Source of the DNA: Zopfochytrium polystomum
Lineage: Eukaryota > Chytridiomycota > Chytridiomycetes > Chytridiales > Chytridiaceae
Assembly (NCBI GenBank): GCA_025765615.1
Contig: JAIVFJ010000263.1
Span: 1 to 64,000, forward strand
Direction: 5' to 3'
DNA length: 64,000 nt
Shown: in pieces, positions 46,300-58,437 of the stretch
How the letters are laid out: each line of letters opens with the position of its first letter
Position numbering within the stretch: position 1 is the stretch's first letter
The notes under the pieces: generated by a model
The model's input: the letters and a program-made list of their open reading frames with translations, nothing else
Database searches by the model: none
Told to the model about the DNA's origin: nothing
Position numbers and translations under genes: made by a program

Positions 46300-47165
46300 G
46301 CTTGGTAATGCAGCAGCGGACACTACGCCTGTGCACAAGGATGACTGTGACAGCAAAGTGATGCAATTCCTGGTGACCGTGCCGCAGGTATGGCAGAGAG
46401 TGCCAGTGTACACGCTGACTGCCGTGAACGAGACTGGGTTCTTCGCTGATGTGAAACGCTATCTCAGGCTAGATCCCACATGGGTACAGTCGGAGACCAG
46501 GTGATTAACCTGAACAAGGCACCCATATGTGGGAAGGACAATCCGATGTGTGTAGGCGACAAAATGTACTGGCATAAGTTCCCAGTGTTGAACAGAGACA
46601 AGGTAGAGTTGCCAGATCCACTCGATACTGCCTGACTGTTGATGTCTAGAATGGACGGATACCTGACACAGTTCGCAGTCACAACCTCTGGACTTGATTA
46701 CAGCGGTACGTTCAATGCTATGGTTGGCATGTATCCCCTGATGGCACTTGCTGAGGCCGTGAACAATGCACAGGACAACGTATGATGAGGGGAAGGATGC
46801 AGTAGAGAAGCGAAGGAGGAATGGCACATTCGCCATCGTGGGCGCTGTATTTGGTGTCCTGCTGCTTGCAACTGGGATAGGTGCTCCCTTTGTTGTAGGT
46901 GGATGGGCTGTTGCAGTCACTGTGGGCGAGGTTGTCTTAACTGCAGCTGATGTTACGACAACAATCATAGCGGCTGTAAAGAACAGGCCAGAGGTATTCA
47001 ACATAATCGGTGCTGTTGTAGCTGTGTTGTAGCATTCCCAGCTGGTAGTGATATACGGTTGCTATCCAAGTTCCAGAGTGTGGCAGAGTAAAAGACACTA
47101 TCTGGCCTCCAGCTCAGAGAAGGCATAATGTCAACGTATGAGAAGGACATATACGACCGTGTGTT
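46300..47165 (+). pseudogene. Killer-toxin-like GH18 chitinase C-terminal region, decayed
   Basis: The plus-strand text switches frame several times, with stops between. Segments resemble the C-terminal module of fungal killer-toxin-like GH18 proteins: a VKRYLRLDPTWV block (about 46450), a KMYWHKFPVL block (about 46563), then MYPLMALAEAVNNAQDNV before a charged helix and a long Gly/Val/Ala hydrophobic pair (IVGAVFGVLLLATGIGAPF, about 46830-46886), and AVKNRPEVFNIIGAV. The GH18 catalytic domain is not present. Similarity is judged by eye from motif order only. The gene is broken and not expressed as one product. Confidence 0.5.
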
Positions 47166-47767
47166 CAGCAGAGCACCTCAGTGTGGCAGACATTAGGCAC
47201 AGTGACACGGTCACTAGGCCGCAGTTTTAAACTCCAGCTAATCAGCAATTGGGGTTAACGAATGGACCGAGAGATGTGCCACCCTGCGTCCGCGGGATTG
47301 TACCGTCTGAAATGCCGAATCCATGCATCTCATACTCGGTGTCATCCAGGAAGTACATGATATCGCCCGGCCTGACTGTCAGATCGTGGAGGAAATCAGA
47401 TCCGAGAATAGCTGCTCCTACTGACTTATGGAGTGCATCCATCATGTCAGTAATTCTGGTTCCTTCAGGTCCATGTATAATGCCCACTAAGTTAGTCAGT
47501 TTCACTCGAGAATTGGCTATAAAGACAGTAGCTGCCAGGCTGTATTTGATGCCCTTCAGTGACCATAACAGTACCTTACTCTGTAATGCATCACCAAAGA
47601 GGCAGCCTCATTCTGGTATGTGCCAGACTCGATCACTGCCTTGTCAGCAGATGATACGTAGAGCAGAGAATCAAGAGACTGCAGTTGAGCATACGTCAGG
47701 AGCTAAGTCAATAGCGCATTGGCCTTCACTAGGTTCTCAGTCATTCCAGGCTGCGCGAGGCTACTGT
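47166..47767. other. Unassigned decayed sequence
   Basis: An 87-codon minus frame at 47505-47242 (VRPGDIMYFLDDTEYEMHGF) looks protein-like but has no family I can name. It is cut on the right by LTR B copy 8. Confidence 0.35.
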
Positions 47768-48870
47768 TGTTGAGATTCGACCCACAGGGTACACTACGCC
47801 CGATACTGATGATCCCTTTGAGTACTCCATCCAATCACATTGGATGGGGTGTTTGAACGGCTCAGTAGATTCAATACTTGAATGGGGCGCTCGGAAGGGC
47901 TAATCTGTTCTCAATAAAAAGAGATAGGCAAAGGCGGCTGTTGTTCTAGCTTTGTTCATCCTACCGGTAGGAACAATGCAATTAGAACATGCACAAAAAC
48001 GCTCAAACTACGCACTCTGCACATGTAACACAGCACAGCAAGCATGCAGAAGCAGTGTACCACTGCTCCATGCTCTGGAATTCTGCTCTCTGCATTGGAA
48101 TTCCGCTCCCTGATCTGGAATTCCACTCTCTGCTTCAGAATTCCGCTCTCTGATGTGGAATTCCAGCTTCCATGCTGTGCTGTGCAATCTGAGCAATGCA
48201 ACAGGCATTTAGGAATCAGGGATTGCACCAATCACTGCATTTCTAAAAGTGAGATAAAAACTGAGCTCACCAGAGATTGCACCAATCATTGGATTTCTAA
48301 AAACAAGGAAAAAAGCAGCTTGTTTCCCAAACAAGCTTCCTGATTTGGAAACAACCAAACCAATTTACAAGCAACTGTTTCTCAAACAAGCTGTAAATTG
48401 GTTCCTGGTGGTACTCAGCCCAGACAAAGTACTCAGGACAAGGTGGTACTCAGCCCTGGCTTGTACTTTGCCCTGCGTTGCCCAGCCCTGGGTGGTACTC
48501 AGCCCTGAATGGGTACTTAGCCCAGGCTGGGGGTTGGTGCTCAGCCTGTTTTATCTCATTCTGTGGCCTGCTCTGTGCAGCCCACTGCTCCCTCTGTTTT
48601 CTGATGGCTCCAACCTGTAGGAGTATAAAAGCAGCAACCTCTCACAGAGATCAAACGAGGAATCCAACCCTCTCCTTGCTGCTTTGACAGAATCCAGTGC
48701 AAAACAAGCCAATCCCTCTTCCTCCATTTGCTCTCTCTTTCCTCTCTGTCCACTCTCCTCTCTCCTCCCCATCCTCTCACTCCCCTTCCTTTTCCATCAT
48801 CGCTGCTCTCTCTCTCTCTCTTACTCTCCACACACACCAAGTCCCTCCAGTCCTGGGTGGGATTTCATCA
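47768..48870 (+). mobile_element. LTR B copy 8
   Basis: 1103 bp, TGTTGAGATTCGACCC to TTTCATCA. It closely resembles LTR copy 6, sharing the AAAGTACTCAGGACAAGG variant and the same short 17-bp array, so these two belong to one subfamily. No target duplication: ACTGT left, ATATT right. The left flank is decayed host-like sequence and the right flank copia RT. Confidence 0.92.
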
Positions 48871-49195
48871 ATATTTGTTTTTTGGTGATTCTGGCAAAAA
48901 CTTCCTCTGCCATAATTGCCTTGCCTAATCTTGTTACAAACTCTGCAAAATGGGAGCAATCAAAAACCAATCACCATACAGAATCTTACACTAGAAAGTC
49001 TGTATCAAGGAGTTACATGCCAACATTAGCAACAACCGCACTGCAGTAACTGCCCTTCCCAGTAGTCTCAATCTTCAGCTATGTAGGATTGACGAAGCAG
49101 CTGCAGGCCAGAGACTGTACCAGGCAATCCTTGGCAGCATCAACTACCTTACAACACACACGCAACCAGACCCTGCACCAGCAGTGGCAAGTGGC
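48871..49195 (+). mobile_element. Copia RT fragment
   Basis: Colinear with the copia RT at 19820-19500 read on the other strand: TTTTTTGGTGATTCTGGC, later RLYQAILGSINYLTTHTQPD. Ends at PAV where unrelated sequence begins. Confidence 0.8.
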
Positions 49196-52161
49196 ATGGC
49201 ATGTTCAATCAGAACACCAGGACCAGCATCTGCCAATATCCTACTAGCAGCGTGTAATGGCTCACGCTATGTATCCAGCAATTCACCTGCAACTGACTAT
49301 TACTGCAGTAAGCTGAACTACACACCAGGCCAGGTAACAGCACCAGAGTTTATGTCTAAGTGCGCGGCTATGCTTGAGTCAACGAACTCAACTGCAGGAT
49401 ACATGCAGGCCATTTCCGATACTGCTGGTGAATGCCACTAAGCTGCAGGTACTGCCAGGCTACTACAGGGTGTACAGCAGTTCGGCACTTCCAGTTGATA
49501 TTCCCTTCAAGCTACCAGAATACCACTGCTACATCCGTGTATACCACATGTACCAGCCAATAGCATAGCCACAGTAACTCAGGTGCTAACACAGACAATC
49601 GAGACACTGATTCCCACTGCTACGCTGACTACAGCCAATGTGACTGTTACTGTCCCTGTGGTATCGTCTACTGCGGTATTATCTGGCAATGCATCGACGC
49701 TGAATTACATAACTTCGAGCACAGCATCAGTACAGCAGATAGTGACTCCTGTTCCCATACTCACAAGCACCAACATAACCACAGTCACTACAACGCAGAT
49801 GGGAACATACAGCAGGAAAGTGTCATACACAACAGTATTGTGAGTGCAACTAGCCATGCACGGATGTCAGCATTCAATGGTTGATTGTTGCACCGAACGC
49901 TCCTTTTAAACATCACTTAAAGAGCACGGCAGTAACTATGGGTGCGACAGGCAAACTGAGACACACAGTAGAGACAGGTGAATTCACACTCAAGGGCAGG
50001 TGGTTCAGATACGTGCTGATTGCACCCAATAAACGCAGGGCAATAAACCAGAGCATCATGGAGAGTGTGAGTTGAGAAATGGCTACATGGCTCCTTCTCA
50101 AACTGATATGGTTCGAGATAGCAGATAGCAGATTGCATACTCTACCTGATCGTGGGACTGGGACTGTGCCCATTATGGGCTCCGATAGTATTGGTAGATA
50201 CCCTATGCAGAGAGACATGGTCAGTGCCAACAAGGGTATTCTCGTACTTCATGCTGTCAGTCATAAGGACACTAGATCCTGAGTCATACCAGGCACTAAG
50301 GACAGATATAGCATTGCGAGAGGGTGTGAAGAACGAGGAGGAGCTTGGCATTGAGACAATACATGAGGGCAGCAGACAGTTGGTGTGCAGTTTAAAACTG
50401 ATGATGGCACACACTGTACACTGCGTATAGCTCATGTCTTCTGCCCACATGATTACCAGCACAGGCTGAGTACAGCCACAGGCTATATCTGTAGTACATG
50501 ACCTCAGCTATATGCTCTGTGATACGGCCCCAGTGTTCAGTCGGATGTGCCAGCAGCCTGCTCCTGGATATACGTACCCTCATCTCGGCATAGCTCCTGT
50601 ATCTCATATGCGGACAGGACCACAAGGCATATGTCATACACTGTGCCACACAGTTGGGTGCTATTGCTGATACACTGTGTGTATGCTTGAAACAGTGGCA
50701 TGAGTATTGCGACTGGGTGGTGAGTGCCTTCACTGGAATGGTGAGTATCGGATAGTGACTGGGATTGATGCGATCAAGCAACACGGAGCGCGAGTGATGA
50801 ACTGTTGCCCCCTGTGTCCTTCCTTTGTAGCCTACCAATGTGACCTGCTCCAGTGATATCACATGCTAGAGTGATAAGCTCCATGAAGGTGGTGAATTGC
50901 AGAACCATGAAGTGTGGCCCTGCTTGTACTGGCATTACCCAGGAGGCGCTGCAGGGAGTGACAATCTGCATGTAGCTATCTGACACTGACAGTGACGCAC
51001 ACTAGAGACTGAGACAAAGCACCCACCATCATCTGTCGTATACTCATTGCCTGTGTTAATCACTACATGCTATGTCTCCTGCACCAGGCATATGTAGCAA
51101 CACATCGGCAGTAGCACCTGATTGTGAGTCTAGCTGCTCTAATGATAGCAACTGTGTCTGGGAACCTGCACTCAGCTGTCGGTGGTATGCATCTCTGCAA
51201 TCGCTTGCTGTTGTAGTTTAAAACACCAAATGAAGGCTGTATGCAGGTACTGCGGCCGTGATCGGTGATCGTAGGTGAACTGAGAACGCCAGGCTTGGAT
51301 GAGGCATTGGTGTACGAGAAGTGTATATGTAGGAACAGTGAGGAAGTATCACTATCTCGTGTCATTGACTCTATGTCGGGTATCTCTATCTGCAATCTGT
51401 CACTTGCTGTGCGCTCTCGCAGACAGTGCATCTGATTATGTCCCAGCTGCTCCAATGGCAGTCACTGATGCGCAAGTCGCGCAGCGACACGCGGTATACC
51501 GAATATGAGTTGAGATTGTCTGCATCTTTGCTCCGCATCCTGCACCATGTGTTCAGTGTAATGGACTGAGCTGAATATGGTGAGCAAAGGTATGCTGTAT
51601 TCGTGGAGGAGAATGCTGAGGTAATGCAGAATGAGGCAGCGGACACTGGATGAGATTGGAATGTAAGATCACACGGTCTGCAGTCTCTGTGGCACCTGCA
51701 TTCAGCCTGTGTACGTCCACTGAATGGCAGATCAGGGCGTCAGTGTTCAAGCGCCTCTCTGTAGAAATACTACTGGATACTATCAGGTGAGGCTCACTGA
51801 ATGGACCATGCAACATGGTGACTGGGTGCTCTGTGTGAGAAGGTATCCCCTGGGTGAGTTGATGGCAGGTGAGATTGAGTATACAGCCAAGCACGATGGT
51901 GCAACTGTTGCTAACATGCCTCACATGGCACAGGAGATCATTATGTGGTACGTGACTGAGATATGCTACCCAAGCTCAATGATACCGTTCTGGACAATGT
52001 GTTCTTGTACAGCATGTTCCTGGTCTCTCTTCCAGTGTATGACCAGCACATACTGCCAGAAGGGAACTATGTCTACCTGAGCAAGGCAGATGGTGAGTCT
52101 GTTGTACTGATAGATGGCAGCTACATTTGGGTGGTGCAAGGTGGAACAGGGAATTGCCTGT
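49196..52161. other. 3-kb island of decayed, unrecognised protein-like sequence
   Basis: Frames of 60-120 codons follow one another with shifts. Examples are a Ser/Thr-rich plus-strand segment at 49583-49840 (TATLTTANVTVTVPVVSS), typical in composition of fungal secreted or wall proteins. Another is a plus frame near 50240-50430 (FMLSVIRTLDPESYQALRTD), and a third a frameshifted pair at 51724-52161 (LPVYDQHILPEGNYVYLSKA). No family is recognised, and no intron model repairs the frames. Probably old host or transferred sequence under no selection. Confidence 0.4.
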
Positions 52162-52182
52162 AAAAAAAAAAAAAAAAAAAAA
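52162..52182 (+). repeat. A21 tract
   Basis: 21 A residues at the junction of the unrecognised island with the next copia fragment. The preceding frame ends in a TAA formed by the first two As. Confidence 0.85.
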
Positions 52183-53002
52183 TCGGCGAAGCAACTGCAG
52201 ATCAGAGACTGCGCCAGGCAATCCTTGATGGCACCAACTACCTTGCAACACACACATGCGCCAAAACCTTGCCCCAGCAGTCTCATATCTTGGTGCCTTC
52301 AGCAAGGATCCCAGCAAGCAACGGATGAAGATCCATATTTGGGTTCTCGAACAGGAATAATGGGAAATCACAGCTTGGCTACTATGTTCCATTCGGAGGA
52401 ACAGGAGCAGCACTGTAATGCTGTCAGCACAAGAAACTGAATATGGAGCTGTGTCTGAACTGGGACAAGAACTTAAGGCACTTTCCCAACTCTACTCAGC
52501 ACTTCAACTTCTGTCTCCAACTCCTCTTGTCATATCAACCTCAGTTCAAATAATCTTTACACCAATCGGTCAAAGCATATCATGGTAAAGTATCATTATA
52601 TTCGAGAACTTGTGGAACAAAAAGTAGTACGGCTTGAATGGATTGCTGGAGGAGAACAGCCTGCAGACTAGATGACGAAATCTCTCTCAGCTGCTCTCAG
52701 TGAATACCATTTGAGTCGCATTGGCCTTTGTTTCTTTTCTTACCTCTGATTCATCTTTTTCTTATCTGTGAAGTAATTTTCTTCTTTGTCCCTTTTCATT
52801 ACTTTGACTCATTTTCTTTTACCTCTGAAGTTCAATATGTGTCCCATCCATTTCTTGTTAGTGCAGTCTGTCCTTTCTGTTCTGCCATCTGATGGCCAGT
52901 CATACGTGTTTGTGATTCTTCTTTCTCCAATGTACGGTTTCCTTAAGTTGACCATGGCTTGAGGTTTTCCTCTGTGCCGGCCTTTGCTCCTGCCCAGGGG
53001 AG
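52183..53002 (+). mobile_element. Copia A RT/RNase H 3' remnant
   Basis: Plus strand. Overlaps in content with 48871-49195 (RQAILDGTNYLATHT), then RNase H text (EYGAVSELGQELKALSQLYS), several stops, and the 3' leader with the polypurine tract before LTR A4. Confidence 0.83.
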
Positions 53003-53157
53003 TGTTAGTTTTGGGTCTTGTGGTGTAAGCAGTGTGCAGGAGCTTTGACCTGAAGCTGTTTTGCATGGATGACTTGCAGCATTTTGCAAGTGGTGGTCCT
53101 TGTAACAGTTTTGTAAGAAGACAAACACAAGACTGACAGAAGCCAAGATCAACCTCC
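53003..53157 (+). mobile_element. LTR A copy 4 (3'-truncated)
   Basis: Matches the first 155 bp of LTR A (TGTTAGTTTTGGGTC onward). Breaks off after CAAGATCAACCTCCC. Confidence 0.83.
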
Positions 53158-53599
53158 CATGTCCAACGCCAGGCAGCAGAAAAGCACAAAATGGAGGACA
53201 TAGAGGGCCTTTGTACATCTGTGGAAAGCCAAAAAGGCAAAAGCATGTTTGTTGACAAAGTCACATGTAAGACGACCTGCTCCGATGACTTGTGTTGCAG
53301 CAGAATGATAGTCAGTGTCCTTATACATCGGCAGCTTGAATTCCACATGTCCAGGCTGCAATGCGAATGCTGGTGTTGTACTGGCAAAAATAAGTCGTCA
53401 AACCTGATTTTCTCAAAATAAAAGTTGACATACACAGAGATTTTTGCTCACAGGATGTTCAATGTTGAACACATCTTTCTTCCAGCTCTTCAAGCGCACT
53501 GCCTTGTATCGAAATTTCGCTGTGGAAAAAATGGCAGCTTTTTCGTTTTTTCAATTCGCCAAAGAAAAAAAAAAAAAAAAAAACGTTGTTTTTCGAACG
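53158..53599. other. Upstream region of MGM1
   Basis: A 70-codon minus frame (53361-53149) contains PGHVEFKLPMYKD and FAFLAFHRCTKALYVLHF. It looks like a remnant of a larger frame but is not recognised. An A-rich run of about 19 bases (53565-53583) lies 16 bp before the MGM1 ATG. Confidence 0.4.
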
Positions 53600-56426
53600 A
53601 TGACTTCGCGGATGGAACGGCGGATAGGCCTTCGCGGTCTCCATCTGCTGGCCGGTAGTCGGGGAGGTGCACCGCCTATTCATCCTCGATGGCCGCGATC
53701 TCAACCGTTATCTCCATGGTTTGCGCCTGGCTGTGGCTCTGGCGGAGGCGGGGGACAGTCGGGCTGGTGGCAGCGCCAATCGCGACGACCTATCTTCTCG
53801 CTACCTCGTATTGTAATGTCTGTCGTGCGCCTTCCACTGACTCTGATGGGAGTCGGCGCAGGCGCCGCTGGGTACACAGTCTACAAGGTGAATGGTGGGT
53901 TAAAGCATCTGGCTCCTCCCCACCCTATCTATCTTCCCGTCTGAATCGAAATGTCTGTTATTCCGATCGCTTCCAATGCACAGAGGCTGCAGACGCGGTG
54001 GTTCCATCTTGGGTGCGTGATTCATTCACTAAAGCACGGGAGGCGATCGAAGGCTTCGATCTGTCAGGAGTCGAAGTACCCGATATTTCAAAGATGACCG
54101 GCATCGACTTCAGTAGCATCAAGCTTCCAACCTTCCCCCCATTTGGTGGCGAAGATGGTGATGGAACCGTTGCCTCGCCCCCAAAGCTTCCTGGCATGGA
54201 GCAAGCTGCCAAATCCTTCAACGAAATGACATCGACAGCGCAATCAGCCACCTCTCCCAATGCAAAGCCAATGCCGCCCCCTGATCACGAGCTTATGATC
54301 CTTACGAAGAAGCTGATAGAAGTGCGCAATCTCCTGAAGACCGTCAACGTTCAGAACGCGAACTTGAAGCTTCCCAGTATTGTGGTCGTCGGGTCTCAGA
54401 GCTCTGGAAAGAGCTCCGTTCTTGAGGCGATTGTGGGGCACGAATTCCTTCCAAAGTGAGACGATTACAATCTCCTGGTAGAACCTGACAGCTCGTCAAT
54501 TCGCAGGGGCAACAACATGGTCACGCGTCGTCCCATCGAGCTCACACTCATTCATACGCCCAATTCGATGGAGGAGTTTAGCGAGTTTCCGCAGCTTGGC
54601 CTTGGAAAAATCAAGGACTTCGAAAAAGTGCAAAAAACGTTGACGGACCTCAACCTCGCTGTTCCTGAAGCGGAATGCGTCTCCTCGTCTCCGATCGAAC
54701 TGCGCATTCACTCTCCGAATGTTCCTGACCTCACTATGGTCGATCTTCCTGGCTACATCCAGATTCACAATAAGAACCAACCTGCTGTTCTCAAAGAAAA
54801 AATAGCAGACCTCTGCGAGAGTTACATCAAAGACACAAATATTATCCTTGCTGTGTGCGCTGCAGATGTCGACCTTGCAAATTCGGAAGCTCTTCGCGCG
54901 AGTCGTAAGGTGGACCCTGCTGGTGTGCGCACGATCGGTGTGATAACAAAAATGGACCTCGTAGAACCGGAAAGGGCAATTGGAATACTGCAAAACTCGG
55001 ACTACCCTTTGAAGCTTGGATACGTGGGCGTTATCTGCAAAGCAAGATCGCCCTCAACTGCTCAGGCGATTGTTCGTGCAGAGGACTCTTACTTCAAATC
55101 TCATTCTCAGTTCAGCTCTGCGCAGGTGACCGTTGGCACTCCAACACTCCGAAAGCGCCTCATGGAGGTATTGGAAGACCACATGGGCCGCGGCCTGTAC
55201 CGTGTAGTCGATGCAGTGCAGTCCGAGTTGGATGAGGCGCGATACCAGTTTAAAGTTCAGTATGATGACCGGCGGCTCTCTGCAGAGTCCTACGTTGCCG
55301 AAGTGATGGATGGCTTGAAGACACGGCTCCGTCAATTTGCACGTGAGTACGGAAAGCAGCAAGTCCGTGATCAAGTTCGGGGAATGCTGGAGCATCGCTT
55401 GCTAGAACTTTGCCGCGACGTTTACTGGTCTGACTCGGGGCAGCTCGAAGGGCTTTTTAGCAAGACTTGCTTGGACGCCTCCTGGCAGACTCGGGCAGAC
55501 ATGTCGTCCTCCCAGCTGGCGAAGAGTGGCGTTGGAAGATCCAGCGTCCAGTTGGTCGTTGATACACTATTGGACACGATGGAGCTCATCTGCACCGAAG
55601 ACTTCAGCAAATACCATGCGAGCACCCGAGATAAGCTCATGGAGTTCAGTAACGATGTCATTCGGGCCAAATTCAACTCAACAGGTGATCTTGTTGTTCT
55701 ACGATTGTTCCCAATTTTAATCCGGCATTGGATTCCGTTTCAGTTGATCAAGTCGAGAACACCATTCGACCGTTCAAGCTGGAAGTGGATTGCACAGAGG
55801 CTGAGTGGCAAGATGGCCGCAAGCGTGCCATTGCACTCTTGGAGCGCTCTGTCGCTGACGCGCGAAAGGAACTGCAGTCTATTAAAGCCTCTCTTGGCCG
55901 AAGAAAGCATCGCAGCATTCTCAAACAAGTGCGACTAGCCCAGCGTCAGCACATGCTCGAACTGCAGGCTAACGGAGCCGAGCAGTTTCCGCGCGGAGAC
56001 ACGCACCTGCTCTGGGCGCTTACCCCGCCTGAAGGGATGGACCCGAAACTGTTCGAGGCAGGCGTTCGAACGCTCGAGCTGACGAGCCAAGCGGCTATCC
56101 TTCAGCGGCGTGTGACGGCACTCAAGTCGTCTCGGACATGTTCCACCGTCGCCACTGGCAAAGCCTGTTGCCCCGAGGTGTTCCTCTCCGCCGTCGCGGA
56201 AAAGCTCACTCACCACGCTGTGCTCTTCATTTACGTTGAACTTGTAAATGAGTTCTTCTTCCAAATTCCCCGCGATGTCGATAACAAGCTGTACTATGAA
56301 CTTGACCGCTGGCAAATTAGGCAATTTGCTATGGAAAATCCAGCGGTTGCCCGGCACCTGGAGACTCAGGAACGAAAGGAAACTTTGGAGCTTGTCATGC
56401 AGAAACTGCGTGCCCTTTCGCAATGA
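53600..56426 (+). CDS. MGM1: MGM1/OPA1-type mitochondrial dynamin GTPase
   Basis: Four exons: 53600-53894, 53984-54455, 54507-55684 and 55744-56426. Introns are 51-89 nt, phases agree, giving 875 aa. The N-terminus is Arg-rich without acidic residues (mitochondrial presequence), followed by a membrane anchor (VVRLPLTLMGVGAGAAGYTV), matching inner-membrane MGM1 and not cytosolic DNM1. Dynamin GTPase motifs: G1 GSQSSGKSSVLEA, G2 TRRPIEL, G3 DLPGY, G4 TKMDLV. A helical middle and effector-domain region runs to the end (EVFLSAVAEKL, ELVNEFFFQIPRDVDNKLYY). MGM1 fuses inner membranes and shapes cristae. ATG 53600 is preferred, with a second at 53612. The poly(A) run just upstream is the only leader feature seen. 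Confidence 0.96.
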
Positions 56427-56805
56427 TTCACGAACCAGCATCGAAGTATCCTTTGCTCCCCCTGCATCTTCATTTTTGTCTGTTGTCGTTTCTTGTGGTC
56501 GCTTTTGTCGCCCTACTTGTCGGAGGAAACGAGTCTCGCTTTAACAAATTGTATTGGCAATGAGCGGAAAGGTTGTTTGTTGGACTATACTCACACCGAG
56601 AAGCCTGGGATCTTCTGAGTCGTGAAGTGAAAGAGATCAATGGGGGCAAACCTTGATGGATTTCAATCCATCGAAACCCATTTTGGGCAAAAGTGCGATC
56701 AAACTCCCCCAATTAGGATATCTGCCCCCGAATGCCACTCAGAAGGACCACGCCCAGAAAAAAACAAAATAAAATCAGAAAGAAAATTGGGACCCATTTG
56801 AATAC
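56427..56805. other. 3' flank of MGM1
   Basis: No coding sequence recognised between the MGM1 stop and LTR E. Confidence 0.5.
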
Positions 56806-56931
56806 TGTTGGAATCTGAGTTGGTGAGACGAGTGATCGCGGTTGCGGTCGTGAGAGGACGGGAGGGTGTGACAAGTCAGGTGTGTGATCAACTTCTCTTT
56901 TTTTTCTTTTTCGCAGGGGCATATTCCAACA
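56806..56931 (-). mobile_element. Short LTR E (126 bp)
   Basis: TGTTGGAATCTGAG...CATATTCCAACA, with matching 9-bp inverted ends (TGTTGGAAT / ATTCCAACA). On its right, CTCCCCCTTGC is the complement of a polypurine tract, so it reads as the 3' LTR of a minus-oriented element. No pol sequence is found to the right, and no target duplication (AATAC / CTCCC). Confidence 0.6.
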
Positions 56932-58367
56932 CTCCCCCTTGCACACGCGCCCTTCCTAGACTTCAAACAAAACCCTCCAGAGGTAAGAAACTGGGGAAGA
57001 GTGCTTGAAGCCCCTGCTCGGATGAAAAACCCAAATCAATTGGCTGATCTGGGAAAACTGTGGCAGGGAAAGGAAGTGAAAATATCTGGGAAAATACTGC
57101 TGAGGAGTGAACTTCAAAAGGGTAGGAATAGAAAATACATGAAGAGCCAAATAAGGCAAAAGGTAAAGAAAAGTTTGTCCAGTGCCCTCCCCCTCCCTGT
57201 TGGGCCTATCCTGCTGATTTCCCTTGGCGCGCCAGCCGCGCCTTCCACGCCACAGCGTGGTCCAAGTTCTTCCGTTGTGAGACTGTGCTCTCTAAATCTC
57301 CTCACCCTGGGCTGGAGGTGGAAATAGAGCAATGGCCTAAATACCAATCCTATCTAATGAAAAGGGCAAAAGAAGGTGTCTAGGGGTCACCAGACAGGAA
57401 AATGTATTTGGAGTCTACTAAAGCCCATCATCAAACACAAAAGAAACTCTTTAAACACAAAAAGAGCAGCTATCACACATCTAAAAGGGAAACATAAGAA
57501 AAGTGTGACAAAGGTGGCACAATCACAAAAGAAAGTGCAAAATGCCTCTGGTCCAAGACTCAGAGAAACCCCAATGGCAAAGCCAAAGGGACCGAATCAC
57601 TCGGTAAGGAATGAGACTTAGGGCAACAAAGGGGGCGCCTAAGGCAGCACCAACCAATCTGTGCCAGCTCCTTCCCAAGGCAGAAGCCAAGGGGGAAGGC
57701 AAGAGAGTGGGGAGGAAAGTGGCCAGGTCCCAACCTGTTGGAGCCACCACCTTGGAGCACCAGCTCCCTCTCTGCCAAAGACAAGCCCTAAGTTAGAGGG
57801 GTTGGACACAAAGGGCAAACACAAGGAACAGTTAGTGTGCAGAGATGCCTGTTGGATCAAACCAGAACTGTTTTCCACTTAACAGAACCAGACACAACTT
57901 GTCTCACTCCAAGGAGAAGTTCCAACTCAATCCAAGGAGGGGGCACACAGGGGTGGGAGACAGTGGGACTCTTCTTACTTCATCCTACTAGGACACAGAC
58001 ATCTGCTTCACCAAGCCAGAGGAATTCCCTATCTTAGAAGCAAGGAAGGTTAACACCCACTCCCTCACCCAAATGTGGCACCATGACATCACAGGCATTA
58101 ATCTGAGAGAAAGAGGGTCTGAACCCAGTGAAGACCAGGCCCACCAAAGGCCACAGGAGCCAACAACCAGGGAGATGGGGGCATACCTGAGAGACCATTT
58201 CTGCAGCAGTACCTGACCAGCCAGCTCATTCATATCACCTTGAGAGACCTGGATTTGACTAGATGTATTGACAGGAACCTAGAGGCACCACCACAGATTT
58301 ACCCTCTATCCTTCCATCACCAAGTGGCTCCTACCCAGTCCAACCTAAGCAGTATGCAGAATGGTGA
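56932..58367. other. Non-coding repeat-like sequence
   Basis: No frame with family features. Contains the block CTGCTGAGGAGTGAACTTCA (57099) shared with 33466. Purine-rich and possibly a decayed non-autonomous element. Confidence 0.4.
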
Positions 58368-58437
58368 GGTGCACTGGGGATTGAACCCAGCACACTGCCA
58401 TGATGGCCAAGAGGACTTCAACCTCCTGTCACACACC
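58368..58437 (-). repeat. tRNA-like segment 1
   Basis: Minus strand, 70 nt. The ends GGTGTGT and GTGCACC pair through 7 positions with wobbles. A D-arm-like AGGA-GGTTGAAG-TCCT follows. A perfect T-arm CTGGG-TTCAATC-CCCAG (58374-58390) carries a B box. The anticodon arm is not canonical, so it is a tRNA pseudogene or SINE head rather than a gene. Confidence 0.5.

Noticed and set aside
46766..47032. Independent small membrane protein (88 codons with two hydrophobic stretches)
   Set aside because: Upstream and downstream text in other frames continues the same killer-toxin-like module, so it is a fragment of a broken gene.
52040..52182. Poly(A) tract as proof of a processed pseudogene
   Set aside because: The stop codon itself overlaps the tract, there is no 3' untranslated region, and no target duplication was found.
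56806..56931. Pair of inverted repeats of a DNA transposon
   Set aside because: The TG...CA ends with an adjacent polypurine-tract complement fit an LTR better. Transposon ends would not explain that tract.
58368..58437. Functional tRNA gene
   Set aside because: Acceptor and T arms pair, but the anticodon arm does not form a 5-bp stem with a 7-nt loop.
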